DNA of 64,000 nucleotides from Acorus gramineus (Eukaryota; Streptophyta; Magnoliopsida; Acorales; Acoraceae): NCBI GenBank assembly GCA_030737835.1, contig CM060855.1, positions 9,522,128 to 9,586,127 of the forward strand. The letters are read 5' to 3'. Positions 12,325 to 23,059 of the stretch are shown piece by piece; position 1 is the stretch's first letter; each line of letters begins with the position of its first letter. The position numbers were made by a program, and so were the translations under genes. Under the pieces are notes generated by a model. The model was given only the letters and a program-made list of their open reading frames with translations, did not search any database and was not told where the DNA came from.

Positions 12325-12850
12325 CTTTAACCCCCCGTATTGCGTGAGAAATAAGTCAAGAATAAGAAAGAATATAGGAGAATAGTAAAAAAAAATTGTT
12401 TGTTTTGATAGAATAAACCCCGATAGTTATGTCTGGATAAGTAGGATAATGTCTGATAACTATTCTAAGGAAATGTTGTAATTGTTTATCAGGTATTATC
12501 TATGTCAGTGGATAAAAATACTCTTCTCTGTCATATTAAAAAATTTATCTTTTCTAACACTCTCACATAGATTTAAAAAACTGTCACATCTATCAAATCA
12601 ATCATACATTTCTCATACTATTCCCAGAGGGTATAATTGTCATTTAAAAAGTCATAAACTTTTATTCATCCCTTATCAACCATTTATCATCACTTTATCC
12701 AAGATGAACCAAACAACAAAAAAATCATTTTTACGTTTTTCAATGAGAATAACAGAAAATGCAACCAAATAAAAAATTTCTTATTTAGTTTGAATTGTTA
12801 TCTATCCTAGTATAGCTATCATGAGCGAATAACCCAATGTTACACCCTAC
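12325..12850. mobile_element. MITE family F1, near-complete, inverted
   Basis: It runs from CCCCCCGTATTGCGTGAG to GTTATTCGC...CCTACGG reversed, with the family words GATAGTTATGTCTGGATAAG and TAGTATAGCTATCATGAGCG near opposite ends. It is about 520 bp with no coding capacity. Orientation is opposite to the copy at 14885. Confidence 0.65.
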
Positions 12851-12911
12851 GGAAAATAGAATTTCATAGCATAATGCATATCATTTATCCAAAAAAATAA
12901 TAATAATAAAA

Positions 12912-13200
12912 AAATCCATAGAACCCCCTGTAAACTATCCGCATAACTTCTTGAATTTTTCCAAAGTCCATGTAACCAATGAAAATATCTATGTAAATCT
13001 AAATAATCTTCAAAATTAAATTCTCGTTGACAGATAAGAAATATTTTGTTCGGTTAATCTGGCATGGCTAAAAACATAGTATAACAAAACCCCCATACAA
13101 TGTGTTAAAATACAAAAAATCATCTGTAAATGATGATTTTAATCCTCTTGATAGGGTTATATAATATATTCAAAGGGGTTAAATCGTCATTTACTGAGGT
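12912..13200. repeat. Foldback MITE family F3, truncated copy
   Basis: It begins ATAGAACCCCCTGTAAACTA, then TTGACAGATAAGAA, and breaks off near 13200, where unrelated sequence begins. Confidence 0.6.
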
Positions 13201-13985
13201 CAATAATAAAGCTTGGACTAGATGCAAATATGTCAAGGAACAACTTCCCAACGTTCTTGTTGCAGAATGGGTAGCCGATGCATTTTTCAAGCGATAAAAT
13301 GAGATTTCCAAATAATTATGGAAAAATCGGTTAGTAGGAATTAAAGGCGCTCCGAACTTGGAATCGCGTGAAATTTTTACTGGAGCTAGATACCGAGGAA
13401 ATATTCAAAATTCTACAACGTAAGCTTATTTTTTCATTTTTTCTATTTTTAGGCCATCAAAATGGCGTTTTTGTTATTTTTAGTAACTTTTTACATTTTG
13501 AATATCTTTATCATAACAACTCTGACTTAATCTCTATCATGATCTCCTAGAATCTCATAGATTTAGTTACAACAAACTTACATTTTTACTATTTTTAATA
13601 ATATTTAATTAGTACAAAAGGGGAGACTAGTAATATAGGGTTGCCAACTTTTATTTAATATAATTTTGAGTTTTATTTCTCTTTTGAGAATTGTGAGTTT
13701 GTTTAAAGATCCCAATGTTTCTTGGATTTTTGCTTTACTTTTTCACTACGTTATTGCCTTTCAACAGCTTTATGGTTTTAATTTGTACAATACTCTTATG
13801 TTAGAATCAAGTGCTGATGAGGAAACGTTTAGTTCCACTCCAACTTATTTATTTCATCTATTGAGAATCACAACGGATTAGAATCTTAAGTGACAGCCAC
13901 GTAAACGGACACACCAAACGGACACACCACCACTAAGTGATGGATGCAACACATATTATGAAAAATTAATGGCATACACCATTTA
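13200..13985. other. Unassigned sequence with a short coding-like stretch
   Basis: At 13209-13298 a plus-strand frame reads AWTRCKYVKEQLPNVLVAEW and then VADAFFKR and a stop. It looks protein-like but has no start or partners, and I do not recognise it. It may be a captured exon fragment. The remaining 13300-13985 is AT-rich and resembles decayed repeat sequence. Confidence 0.3.
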
Positions 13986-14219
13986 GGTAGCATTTGGTAA
14001 CACGATTAAAAAATTGATTTTCTACAATAGTTAGATTTAAAACTGATTATTCAGGAAGTTGTCTTTCCCCAGCTTTCTCAAATAACAGCTTTTGAACACT
14101 ATTTACCTGAAATCTGTTTACAGGAAGCTGCAATTGTAAAACTGTTTGTTTGCACGATTGCAGAACCAGTTTTCTGCAATCGCAAAAGTTGCGCAATCGC
14201 GCAATCAAACGCAGCTGCC
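13986..14219. mobile_element. Tourist-like (PIF/Harbinger) MITE with TTA target duplication
   Basis: A 234-bp element flanked by TTA at 13983-13985 and 14220-14222. The ends are GGTAGCATTTGGT and, reversed, GGCAGCTGCGTTTGATT, the same apart from a TGC insertion and point differences. A TTA duplication and GG-starting ends are typical of Tourist elements. Confidence 0.7.
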
Positions 14220-14884
14220 TTAGTGTTTTTGAATAAATCAAACCTCAAATTCATCAAATGAAATGAACATTCAATCACAAGGTCGTATTCATTTGATGAA
14301 TATAGAGCCATCCGATTTAACAAAGTAAAAATAAACACAAATAAATGATCCAAATCTCATAACAAAAGGATATGGATATGATTTTATGAGCTGTCGCGGC
14401 ATGTCTCACACTTTTTTTTTATTATATTTTTGAAAAGTGGATGCTTGATTTAGATAGACCTCACAGATATCCTAGATTCAAAGACATCCTAGATGGTAAT
14501 CATGATATACACAAACATGATTATCTGTTTTAGATAAACCTCTCAGAAGCAGTAATGCTGTGAACATTGCATTTCATGTCAAACCAATCATGGGGCACCC
14601 TCAGAGACTGAATCAACTGGTAATCCCCAACTTCCCTAAATCCTATAAAACCATTGTATGCATATAACAATGTAAATATGAAAAAATGGCGTCCCAGTAG
14701 TGGAATAAAAGAAGAAGATCCTTATCATTCTTACATAGCATATTGAATCCACAAAGAAAAACATCAAAGCTTAAATCAGTTACTAAATCAAAAGGGTTGA
14801 TGACACTCCTTTTATAGTCAAGTCACATATAATAGAAACAAAAGATTAAATTTTTTAAACGTAGTATATAAGAAACTTAACCTC

Positions 14885-15412
14885 CTGTCTGGAGTGTGAT
14901 AGAATTACTCACCTCTGATAGTTATACCGGGATAAATAACAAATCTTGCAAAAATAAATAAATTTTTATTTGATTGTTTTTTCTGTTATTTTCATTGGAA
15001 AGCGTATAAAAATGACATTTTTGTTGTTTGATTCACCTTGTATAAAGTGAGTATAAGTGTGGATAAGAAATGAATAATGGACAACTATACCCCTGCATAA
15101 ATTGTTTGTGCTTGAGGATAAGTGTGAATGATGTATGTGTTATATAACAGATCTACATGACAATTTTTGGAATGCGTGTGAGATTGCTAGGTAATACAAA
15201 TTTTTAAAAAGACATAAAAAGATATTTTTATTCATTGACACAAATTAATCTTGATAAGCAATCTATCATTTTCTTAGAATAATTATCATGTTTTATTCTA
15301 GCTTATCTAGATATAACTATCAAGGTTTATTCTAATAAAATAAACAATCTTTTTTTTAACAATTTTCTGTATTCCTTCTTATTCCCTGCATATGTTCCAC
15401 CCCCAACCCTAC
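14885..15412. mobile_element. MITE family F1, near-complete copy
   Basis: The left end carries GGAGTGTGATAGAATTACTC and GATAGTTATACCGGGATAA. The right end carries TAGATATAACTATCAAGG and TATGTTCCACCCCCAACC. The internal layout matches the copy at 43908-44415. It is non-coding. Confidence 0.65.
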
Positions 15413-16506
15413 CGAGGAAAAAGACTCAAATTCATCTATTAAAAATTAAAAACATGCAACTATTACCCTATATAAAAATTTATAAAAAATATTAAATTAT
15501 TTTAAGCGATATAATATATATATATATATAAACTAACTTTTGAGGATCACATTGAAGAAAATAAAAATAGAGAGGTTCACAACTGGCCTTCGGACAATTT
15601 AATATATCTATACTGTGTGCATTCTAATGCACCACAATCCTGTCAAAATTCGCCCAACCAGCTATTCACATCCCACTGAACAAAACATTACGCCTCACCA
15701 TATACCTTTTTATACTGTGTGCACATCAAGACAAACAATATTGCGCATAGCCTATTATTGCTCGTATCGCATTCGACTATATATGTTTTCTGCATAATTT
15801 TTGTTTATAAAGAATCTTAAAACATGTCACTTCACTTTGTATATTAGGCAAATGTACATACTTTGAAGAACATGATGTGTACATATATTTTGAAGAACTT
15901 CGTCTAATCTTCTCGCATTCTGTAATTCAAAGTATGACTTCTACAGGTATACTTAAAAGAAAATTCGATTTTTCTTATCACAATTAACATTTATTCAAAA
16001 ATTAAAACATAATTATACTGCTCTTCAAACATGTATTATTCTCTCAGACTCAACAATGGAGGAAAAAGCACAAAAATGAAGAACAAGAACGTATCGTCAC
16101 TCCCACAGGCAGGAGACTTATGTGTAATAGCACCCTATACATTCTTATTGTAAAAGACTGTAGTTTTTCTATGACATTTTCATTATAATAGACTATACTT
16201 TTCAAAAGCTACTGTCTCCTCTGCTCCAGAAAAGTCACAGCTTACAGTTGGTTCTTTTGTTCATTAATCATGAGGCCCAAAATATATGTTATTTTTTTCT
16301 CTAGAAGATATACTTTCTACAATGATCTGATGACACATTTCATGACGGATTATATTCACTCGAATACATTAGTACATCCATTCAAATACATGAGTATGCG
16401 CATTTGCGCGTACAATTTAACTAGTAATATATAAATATGTGGGGGGCAACTAATGTCACCCCAGCAAGTCAATATCCCACCCCAAATAAAAATTAAAAAC
16501 AGAGCT
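15413..16506. other. Intergenic, no gene seen
   Basis: AT-rich with short simple repeats, e.g. (TA)n at about 15513-15530. Nothing coding or structured was recognised up to the left end of the Mutator-like element. Confidence 0.45.
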
Positions 16507-16520
16507 GGGGTTGCCCCACC

Positions 16521-16571
16521 CGGGTTCGGAACTCCTGTGATAATATCACAGGCTCACCCTGTGAACACCAA
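16521..16571 (+). repeat. Left terminal inverted repeat core of the MULE
   Basis: Begins CGGGTTCGGAACTCCTG and ends ACCCTGTGAACACCAA. Two G-boxes (CACGTG) follow just inside, at 16599-16604 and 16610-16615. Confidence 0.85.
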
Positions 16572-16791
16572 TGGAAAGGTGACAGCTGCCCACACCCTCA
16601 CGTGGACCTCACGTGGCATACTCACCAAAGTTCACATGCAATAAACGACGTTTCACACCGTCAAGTCACCACCGACTCTTTATCTTTGATCAAAACCGTT
16701 CATTTTCGCTTGATCACAACCGTCCATCGTCATCTTTTATTTTCAATATATCCAGTCTCTCTCCTCCCTCTCTTTATATTTGATTTTGTGT

Positions 16792-16882
16792 TCTGGATTT
16801 TGATGGATTTTTCTGGGGATTGATTTTTTGGATTTTGATGGATTTTTTGGGGATTGACTTTTTGGATTTTGATGGGTTTTTT
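16792..16882. repeat. Short tandem repeat, about 34-bp unit, 2.5 copies
   Basis: The unit includes GGATTTTGATGGATTTTT then GGGGATTGA. It lies just inside the left end of the MULE, after a C/T-rich stretch that looks like a leader or promoter; no reading frame follows. Confidence 0.75.
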
Positions 16883-17752
16883 TTTTTGTTAAAATTTTGA
16901 TCTTGATCGATTGGCCTGTTTTAATGGTCGATTGTAGTCCGTAACAAACATTGAATGATTTGCTATTTTTTTTATTCGGATTTGGATCAAGAAATTGTGG
17001 TATGTTCGTCTGAATAATTGTTCTATTTGATACGGAGATTGGGGTTTTATGAGCTAACTGTGCTTGTTAGCACCTAGTTCAAGCTGCATTGCTGTAAAAT
17101 CTAGCTCATAATTTAGTAGATTTCTGATGAGGCTGCTGGTATAATAAGCATTCTTAACAATTTCAGTTCTCTTTCTTTTTATGTTGATATGAATGTGATG
17201 TTTTTTAACATCTGTTTTTCAATGTTTTTTAGCATAGCTGTTTGCATTGCAGGTAAATGAAAGTGCTAAAATATCCCAAATCAAAAGCCTCACCTAGTGC
17301 TAAAATAAATTTTAAGGAAAGTTATTTCATAACAGAATGACAACAAGTCTTGTTTCCGCAATTTAACAATGTAAATATGCATGGGATTTTAATTAAACTT
17401 CTTGTCTTTACATTATTAGCATATAGGCATTCAACAATTACCCATTGATCACATCTAATCAAATGAAGAAAATTTCAACTTCGTAGGAAGATAGTTGATG
17501 CACAATAATACTACAAAACAGAGAATAAGTATAGTTATACAGGTAAAAAAAAAATCAAACAAGCTGCACAGAAGCTTACATCAATATGGGTTGAATTTTT
17601 CATACAACGAATGAATTGTCCTACAGCAGCTATGAACCTCAACAAATAATGATACCCAGCAATAATTTAACACACAGACAACAATAATCACCAAAAGAAA
17701 ATCATTACAGAGATATAAATACAACCAAACCTGTACAACAACCAAAATTATA

Positions 17753-17915
17753 ACAAAGGCATTCAAAATAGTTATTAAGGCATGTTCCTCAGTACAAGCA
17801 TAACAAAGACATCCAAAATAGTTCTTAAGACATGTTCCTCAGTACAAGCATAACAAAGACATCCAAAATAGTTCTTAATACATGTTCCTCAGTACAAGCA
17901 TAACAAAGACACCCA
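17753..17915. repeat. 50-bp tandem repeat, about 3.3 copies
   Basis: Full copies start at 17781, 17831 and 17881 (CATGTTCCTCAGTACAAGCA...), with a partial copy before. The repeat lies just downstream of the transposase stop and is therefore probably in its 3' UTR. The near-identity of copies suggests recent expansion. Confidence 0.9.
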
Positions 17916-17976
17916 AATTAAATAAAACCCAAAAAACCAAAACATTCTTCATTATAAGCATAGAACTGTGATCTGC

Positions 17977-20321
17977 TCAGTAATCTGTATTCCTCCTCCA
18001 TTCTTCAGATAAATTTTGAGAAGATTGACTCATTTGAGTAGGATAAAAAAGAGATTCTTGTGCCTGTGATACAAATTCATATATTAATGCGCCATTTAAT
18101 AAATATTTCTAAAAGTATTAAGGGATATGAAATATACCTGAAGCAATTGAGTCATTGAATGCATTCCTTCACTATTATCATAGTTCCCAACCATTGGCTG
18201 AAATAATGGAACACTGTGACTCGCAATATGGGGTTCATGTTGAGTTTGGGAGCTTTGACCTCGTGATCTCCTTTCCATCCCGCCGATCCATCTTTTTTGG
18301 GGTTTCCCTCCCACAGTCTTCTTTCCTCTTCTTTTAAAGCCTTTGGCGACCTCGTTGTTACTAGGATCCTCTCCCTCATCATCTTGCACGTTATCATCTT
18401 CAAATGTTGTAGAAGATTTTCTCAAGTCTTCCTCAACCTCCCTCATCATCTCATTTGTGCGGCGTTTTACAAGATTTGTTGAATGGTGTGTTTCAGCCGC
18501 CTTTGATGCCACTTGAATGAGACCATGACTTAATTCTTGAAAGCGTCTTCCCAATTCAGATATAGGATCAACCTGTACTGAAGAAGAACATGAATCAAGC
18601 ACAACGCCAGATTTTGCATCTCTGGTCCACCTCTTCAAGATATATAGTTGTGGAAGCTCCTTGATGTTTCTGTGGTCAAGCACTTTTAAAACATGACAAC
18701 ATTGGATACCCATAAATTCAAATTTTTTACAGCTACAAGTGACCATATCAGTAGAGAGATTATAAAAAACGGTCCTCTCACTACCACGATATCTGTGAAC
18801 TTTGTACTGTATCATATGTCCCACCTCCCCATGAATGTAGATAGAACAACTAAGAGATTTTCCATACTCTGCTTGAAAAAACAACTCAAGGATCTCTGGC
18901 GTGTAAACTGATGCGACACATGACACCATCGGAGCATGAAATGGAATTACGGGGATCGTATCCATCATCTTGAAATCAGCATTCAATTCACTTTCACGTC
19001 GGTCATCCATAACCCTATCAAAATGCTGAAAGAAACGCAATGGATCGTGCTTTGAGTTCAAATAGCGTCTCAGAAGAGCATTCAAACTTTCACTACGTTG
19101 TGTACTCTTCATGTCTGCACAGAATGTATCCCTCCCATACACTAGAGCCCATTTCTCCTTTTCAGCAAAAGTTTGTTGTAGCCATTTATTACCTTCAAGA
19201 TTGTATTTTTCAAGCATCACTTTCCAAGCATCTAAGAACTCATCCTCCGTCTCATACCCATAAATACAAGCATAGAAGTCATCTCTAAAACCTTCAGTAG
19301 CATAAAGATGTCCAAGATGTTTTGTTGCATTTTGAGTCAAGTGCCAAATACAGAGCCGATGACGAGTATCTGGTAGAACAATTGAAATAGCTTTGGCCAT
19401 CGCCGCTGACTGATCTGTTAGAATAGTCTTCGGACGTCTTCCAGACATTGCTTCAAGAAAAGTTTCAAACAACCAAATAAATGAGTCAGCCGTCTCATCA
19501 TAAAGTAATGCACCACCAAAAATAATTGTTTGCCTATGATTATTAACCCCAACGAATGGTGCAAATGGTCTTCCATGATTATTTGTACGATAGGTTGTAT
19601 CAAAGCAAACAACATCTCCATAATGTGCATAATCGACAATAGACCTAGCATCGGCCCAAAACACATTGGTTATTTGTTCATCGGTATCAAGTTGCATTGA
19701 GTGAAAGAAAGAAGGATTCTGCTTTTGCTTATTCTTAAAATACTGAATAAGAGCACCCGCAATTCCATTCTCCATTCTTGTTTCTCTTTTGGTGCGGAGG
19801 TAAGATTTCACATCATTTAAAACAAAGCCAAGATTCCTTCTACCTCCAACTTGTCCACTCATCAAATCTATAACTGTCTTCGGTGCTAAACCCGAACCAT
19901 CTATGATATCAACCTGAGCAGCTTGAGCTTTTCCAATTTTTCTATGTGACCTCAAATTATGGCGCAAGGGGGTTGGAACAAGATCATGATTGTGGTTTTC
20001 TTCAAATTACCTGACAAGATACGAACCAGAAGATTGATAAATGATAACCATACGTGCCTCACATCCTGTTCTTGTCTCGGGCTGTGGCTGCAAAGCTTTT
20101 CGTTTATCAACCCCTTTGAACCCTTCTTTAGAACAACAGAATTTTCGCTTACGTAGTATGCCATTGGACTTATGTGCATCACTTCTTCGAATGCTAAATC
20201 CAACTGATCTTGCATATGTGTTGTAGAATTGATAGGCACTATCTTCAGAATCGAATGCCATACCAATTTCAGGCATACAATTATAACTACATTCTTCAAC
20301 AAACTCATTGTCTCCTTCCAT
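17977..20321 (-). pseudogene. FAR1/FRS-type MULE transposase with one in-frame stop
   Basis: Exon 1 is 20321-18138 and exon 2 is 18063-17977, separated by a 74-nt GT-AG intron, for about 755 codons. A strong acceptor (TTTTTTTTTAACAG) at about 20350 implies a 5' UTR intron. From the N-terminus: a FAR1 DNA-binding domain (about 22-115) with its Cys/His ligands (FCC, GCEAR, FEENHNHDL); the MULE DDE domain with VVCFDTTYRTNNHGRPFAPF, TILTDQSAAMAKAI and CIWHLTQN; a SWIM zinc finger (TCSCKKFEFMGIQCCH); and an acidic/basic C-terminal tail. Codon 105 (20009-20007) is TAA between YLVR and FEENHNHDL, where relatives have Lys. The frame continues uninterrupted for 650 codons. Terminal inverted repeats favour a transposon over a domesticated FRS gene. 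One substitution from intact, it looks recently inactivated; an assembly error or a polymorphism is possible. Confidence 0.88.
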
Positions 20322-21044
20322 GTTAATAAAATATTCAGCTAAGATCCAATCTGTTAAAAAAAAAACAGGCATGGATAAAAAATAAAATCAAAATATAAAA
20401 AAATCCTTATAATCCAACATTATAGAAAACCTTACAAGCACTTTAAAATCTAGCCAAGCAAACTCTTAACTGATGCATTATAAAATAAAAACAAATTTGT
20501 TAAAAAAAATAAAACATTTAGGATAAATAACTTCTACAGACAAAATAACAAAGGCAAACCCTTGAATTTTATTTTTTACAAACTCTTCAAGAAACAACCC
20601 AACAAAACTTAGAAACCCATTTTTGAAGGAAAAAAACCCTAAGTAATTCAACAAAACAATATATGAATCAAAGTCCTACATAAGCAAAATTTCATCAAGA
20701 CTATGTTAAAAAAATTATACAAACCCTTAAAAAGGGATCGCCGGTGGAAGGAGGCTGACAATGGTGGTTGATTCAACGTGGGAACCAGCGGTGGAGGGAG
20801 ACGGTGTGGTAGAGGGGATTGACAATGGTGGCTAGGGTTTTCACAAAACACAAAACTGAGAACCACTTTAAAAAAAAAAAAGAAAACAAAGAGGGTCACG
20901 AGAACAAATGGGCTGCCTTAACAGAGTTTCTTCACACCCGTTTCTTCACGGCTTTTCACGCCAACAAAGAGGCTGACGGCGTCACATGGCAGGCATCTCA
21001 CATGCCACTCACGTGGATCCCACCATCCACGTGCTTGATTTTGG

Positions 21045-21095
21045 TTGGTGTTCACAGGGTCGGCCTGTGATACACACACAGGAGTTCTGAACCCG
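21045..21095 (-). repeat. Right terminal inverted repeat core of the MULE
   Basis: The reverse complement matches 16521-16571 at 44 of 51 positions. Two G-boxes (CACGTG) lie just inside at 21010-21015 and 21028-21033. They are upstream of the transposase gene, so they could act in its promoter. Confidence 0.85.
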
Positions 21096-21224
21096 CCCCA
21101 CCCCCCCCCCCCCCTCTCCTCTCTTTCTTCTTTCTTCTTAACTTTTTTTTTAGATACAAACCCCACCCCAGGAAAGAAAAAAAAAAGAGGGGTGGGATTT
21201 CATTTTCATGGGATTAATACAACA

Positions 21225-22400
21225 ATAAAATAGTATCTGTTTGTTTGTTAAACTTCAAAGCAATGATGTAGAACCTTTGAACAATAAAAGAGAGAATCTT
21301 GGGACCTCTTTTATATGAGGTTGGTGATGAGGAAGCACTGTTTCTCCACTTATATGGTCTATCCATATCTTTTGGGAAGCCTTCTAGGTGAAGTACTTAA
21401 GAACAACTCGGCCATAATCTATCCAATATGGAATCAAAATATACCAAATGTTGATCACGTGCATATTATTTTTTTCTATGTAACTGTTATTTTTTTTTTC
21501 TAATTAAATTTTCTCGTATCAATAAGAGTGTATAAAATTCAAATTTATGATACATCTGCAAACCTACATGATTAATTATTGTTGGTTCGCATGAATTTTT
21601 ATACACGTTAAATATTATGGTTGTAACTAATAATCAATCGTAACTTGAAATATATGGATGATGATGTACCAATGAACACCTATACTGCCATCAATTGACA
21701 AGGCTTTCTATATAGAGATATCCTCACATACAATCTAAATAGTCAATTTTTGGTTACTGCTGCAATTCATTTCAACTAAATTTACGTATATATTAACCAA
21801 TAAAAAAATTTACACATATATTACGGTCTTAACACACTCTCACTGGCAGATTCCATTAATTAGGTATTTCTCAACATTCTTATATCCTACTAAATACTAA
21901 TCTAATAAAATCATGTTTCATTATGTATATATGATCAATCATGAGTCATGACCATAGTCACAAACTACTCTACAATATTATTTTCCTGTGTATTCAACAA
22001 ATTTAGCGATATGATATCTCTCAGTACATATATATTTGCTAAATAAAAATTATGCTTTTAGTACGTACATTCATGCTCCATATATCGAATTTACAGATCT
22101 TATATATATATAAATTTTCAAATTAGTTTTAATTATCGTGGCCGCTTTCACACCCAATACAGAAGTGTTGCATGTGATGATAAATAATATATAATATAAT
22201 CAGATCTCCATACCTTTGCTATACTACTTATCCTTTAACAGAATCCTATTATCAGGATCAAACAGTGAAAATTAACAAGTCATATCCATGATAATCATTA
22301 TGAATATATATCCAAACACTCTTTAAGGTTTCAAGTATACATATTGAGATCACCAACACATAGGTTAGATTTTCCTAATCAACTCCTTCAACACAATTTT
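21225..22400. repeat. Conserved intergenic block of the EF-hand array, copy U1
   Basis: It starts at TAGTATCTGTTTGTTTGTTA and includes AGAGAATCTTGGGACCT, GATGAGGAAGCAC, TTTCTCCACTTAT and ACTCTCACTGGCAGATTCC in the same order as the other copies. It lies 3' of the small EF-hand gene at 22538. Confidence 0.7.
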
Positions 22401-22537
22401 TTTTTTTTAGAAAAATGATAGACACTTGCCACCATCACATTTATTAAAGAAAGTGAGATTGCAGGTCTAAATGAGGGATGAGAGGCTACAACACTGCTAT
22501 AAAAGATGAGAGCTACGCAAAATGAATCAGGTTAGTT

Positions 22538-22828
22538 TCAGCTGTCTCTGACAAGTCCCAGCTTCTTCGCATAATCGATGAGCTTGTCGACCTCCTCCTT
22601 GCCTTCAATATAATGATTATGGTCGAGGTCGGCCCATGCCATGGCACACCCCGCCTTCAAGCGGGTGAAGTGAAGGCCGAGGACATGCAGAGCCTTTCTG
22701 AACTCTCTCTTGCTGATCTTTCCATCGTCGTTCATGTCTATGTCACTTAGCCAATTCTGAAACTGCTTCTCTGTCATTGGGAGAGGAGGGGGAGGAGGAT
22801 AGTAACCCATCATATGCATAGATTTCAT
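22538..22828 (-). CDS. Small EF-hand protein, array member 1
   Basis: A single exon of 96 residues starting MKSMHMMGYYPPPPPLPMTE. The frame is open upstream to 22867 but without an ATG, so 22828 is the start. Loop 1 (31-42, DMNDDGKISKRE) is canonical. Loop 2 (67-78, DLDHNHYIEGKE) keeps D1, D3, N5, I8 and E12 but has His at the Gly6 position. A linker LGLHFTRLKAG joins them. The C-terminus (KKLGLVRDS) differs from the HWGIVN of its sisters. A TATA-like ATATAAG lies about 75 nt upstream and a G-box about 125 nt upstream. It is a soluble, probably cytosolic or nuclear calcium-binding protein; I recognise the fold but no named family or partner. Confidence 0.82.
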   Translation of the reverse strand: MKSMHMMGYYPPPPPLPMTEKQFQNWLSDIDMNDDGKISKREFRKALHVLGLHFTRLKAGCAMAWADLDHNHYIEGKEEVDKLIDYAKKLGLVRDS

Positions 22829-22952
22829 TGTAGGGAAATTAAATATTGAGTGATGATCAATGATCAATATGAGAGTTGATGGAAGGAGAACTGGTTGGCA
22901 TACTTATATGTCAGGTTATGAGAATCAAAGTTGTGCATGGGGGGGCCAACTT

Positions 22953-22958
22953 CACGTG
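22953..22958 (-). promoter_or_regulatory. G-box (CACGTG) upstream of EF-hand member 1
   Basis: Lies within the conserved stretch GGCCAACTTCACGTGCTTAG, about 125 nt before the ATG. The same stretch with CACGTG precedes member 2 at the same distance. Members 3 and 5 have CACATG there. Confidence 0.65.
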
Positions 22959-23059
22959 CTTAGTGAATTGATGCAAACAAAGAAAATTGCTTATTTGGAG
23001 TTCATATATAATGGTTTCTTTTTAAAAAAAGATCGTATGCTTTTCTATTGAAACGCATA

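Larger units (their letters stand above)
16507..21114 (-). mobile_element. Mutator-like element (FAR1/Jittery type), about 4.6 kb
   Basis: Two inverted terminal segments flank a full-length MULE transposase gene. The best-matched core is 16521-16571 against the reverse complement of 21045-21095: 44 of 51 positions are identical, including AACTCCTG, TATCACAGG and ACCCTGTGAACACCAA. The match weakens inward, but both sides still carry two CACGTG hexamers. Outer limits are uncertain because the right end runs into a poly-C tract; I set them at the G/C runs. No 9-11 bp target duplication was found. The transposase is transcribed leftward from the right end. The left third (16640-17970) holds no recognised second gene. 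Confidence 0.8.

Noticed and set aside
20007-20012. The TAA of the transposase explained as part of an intron (AG|GTAATT looks like a donor)
   Set aside because: The sequence right after it, FEENHNHDL, is an essential, recognisable part of the FAR1 domain and stays in frame, so splicing it out is unlikely.
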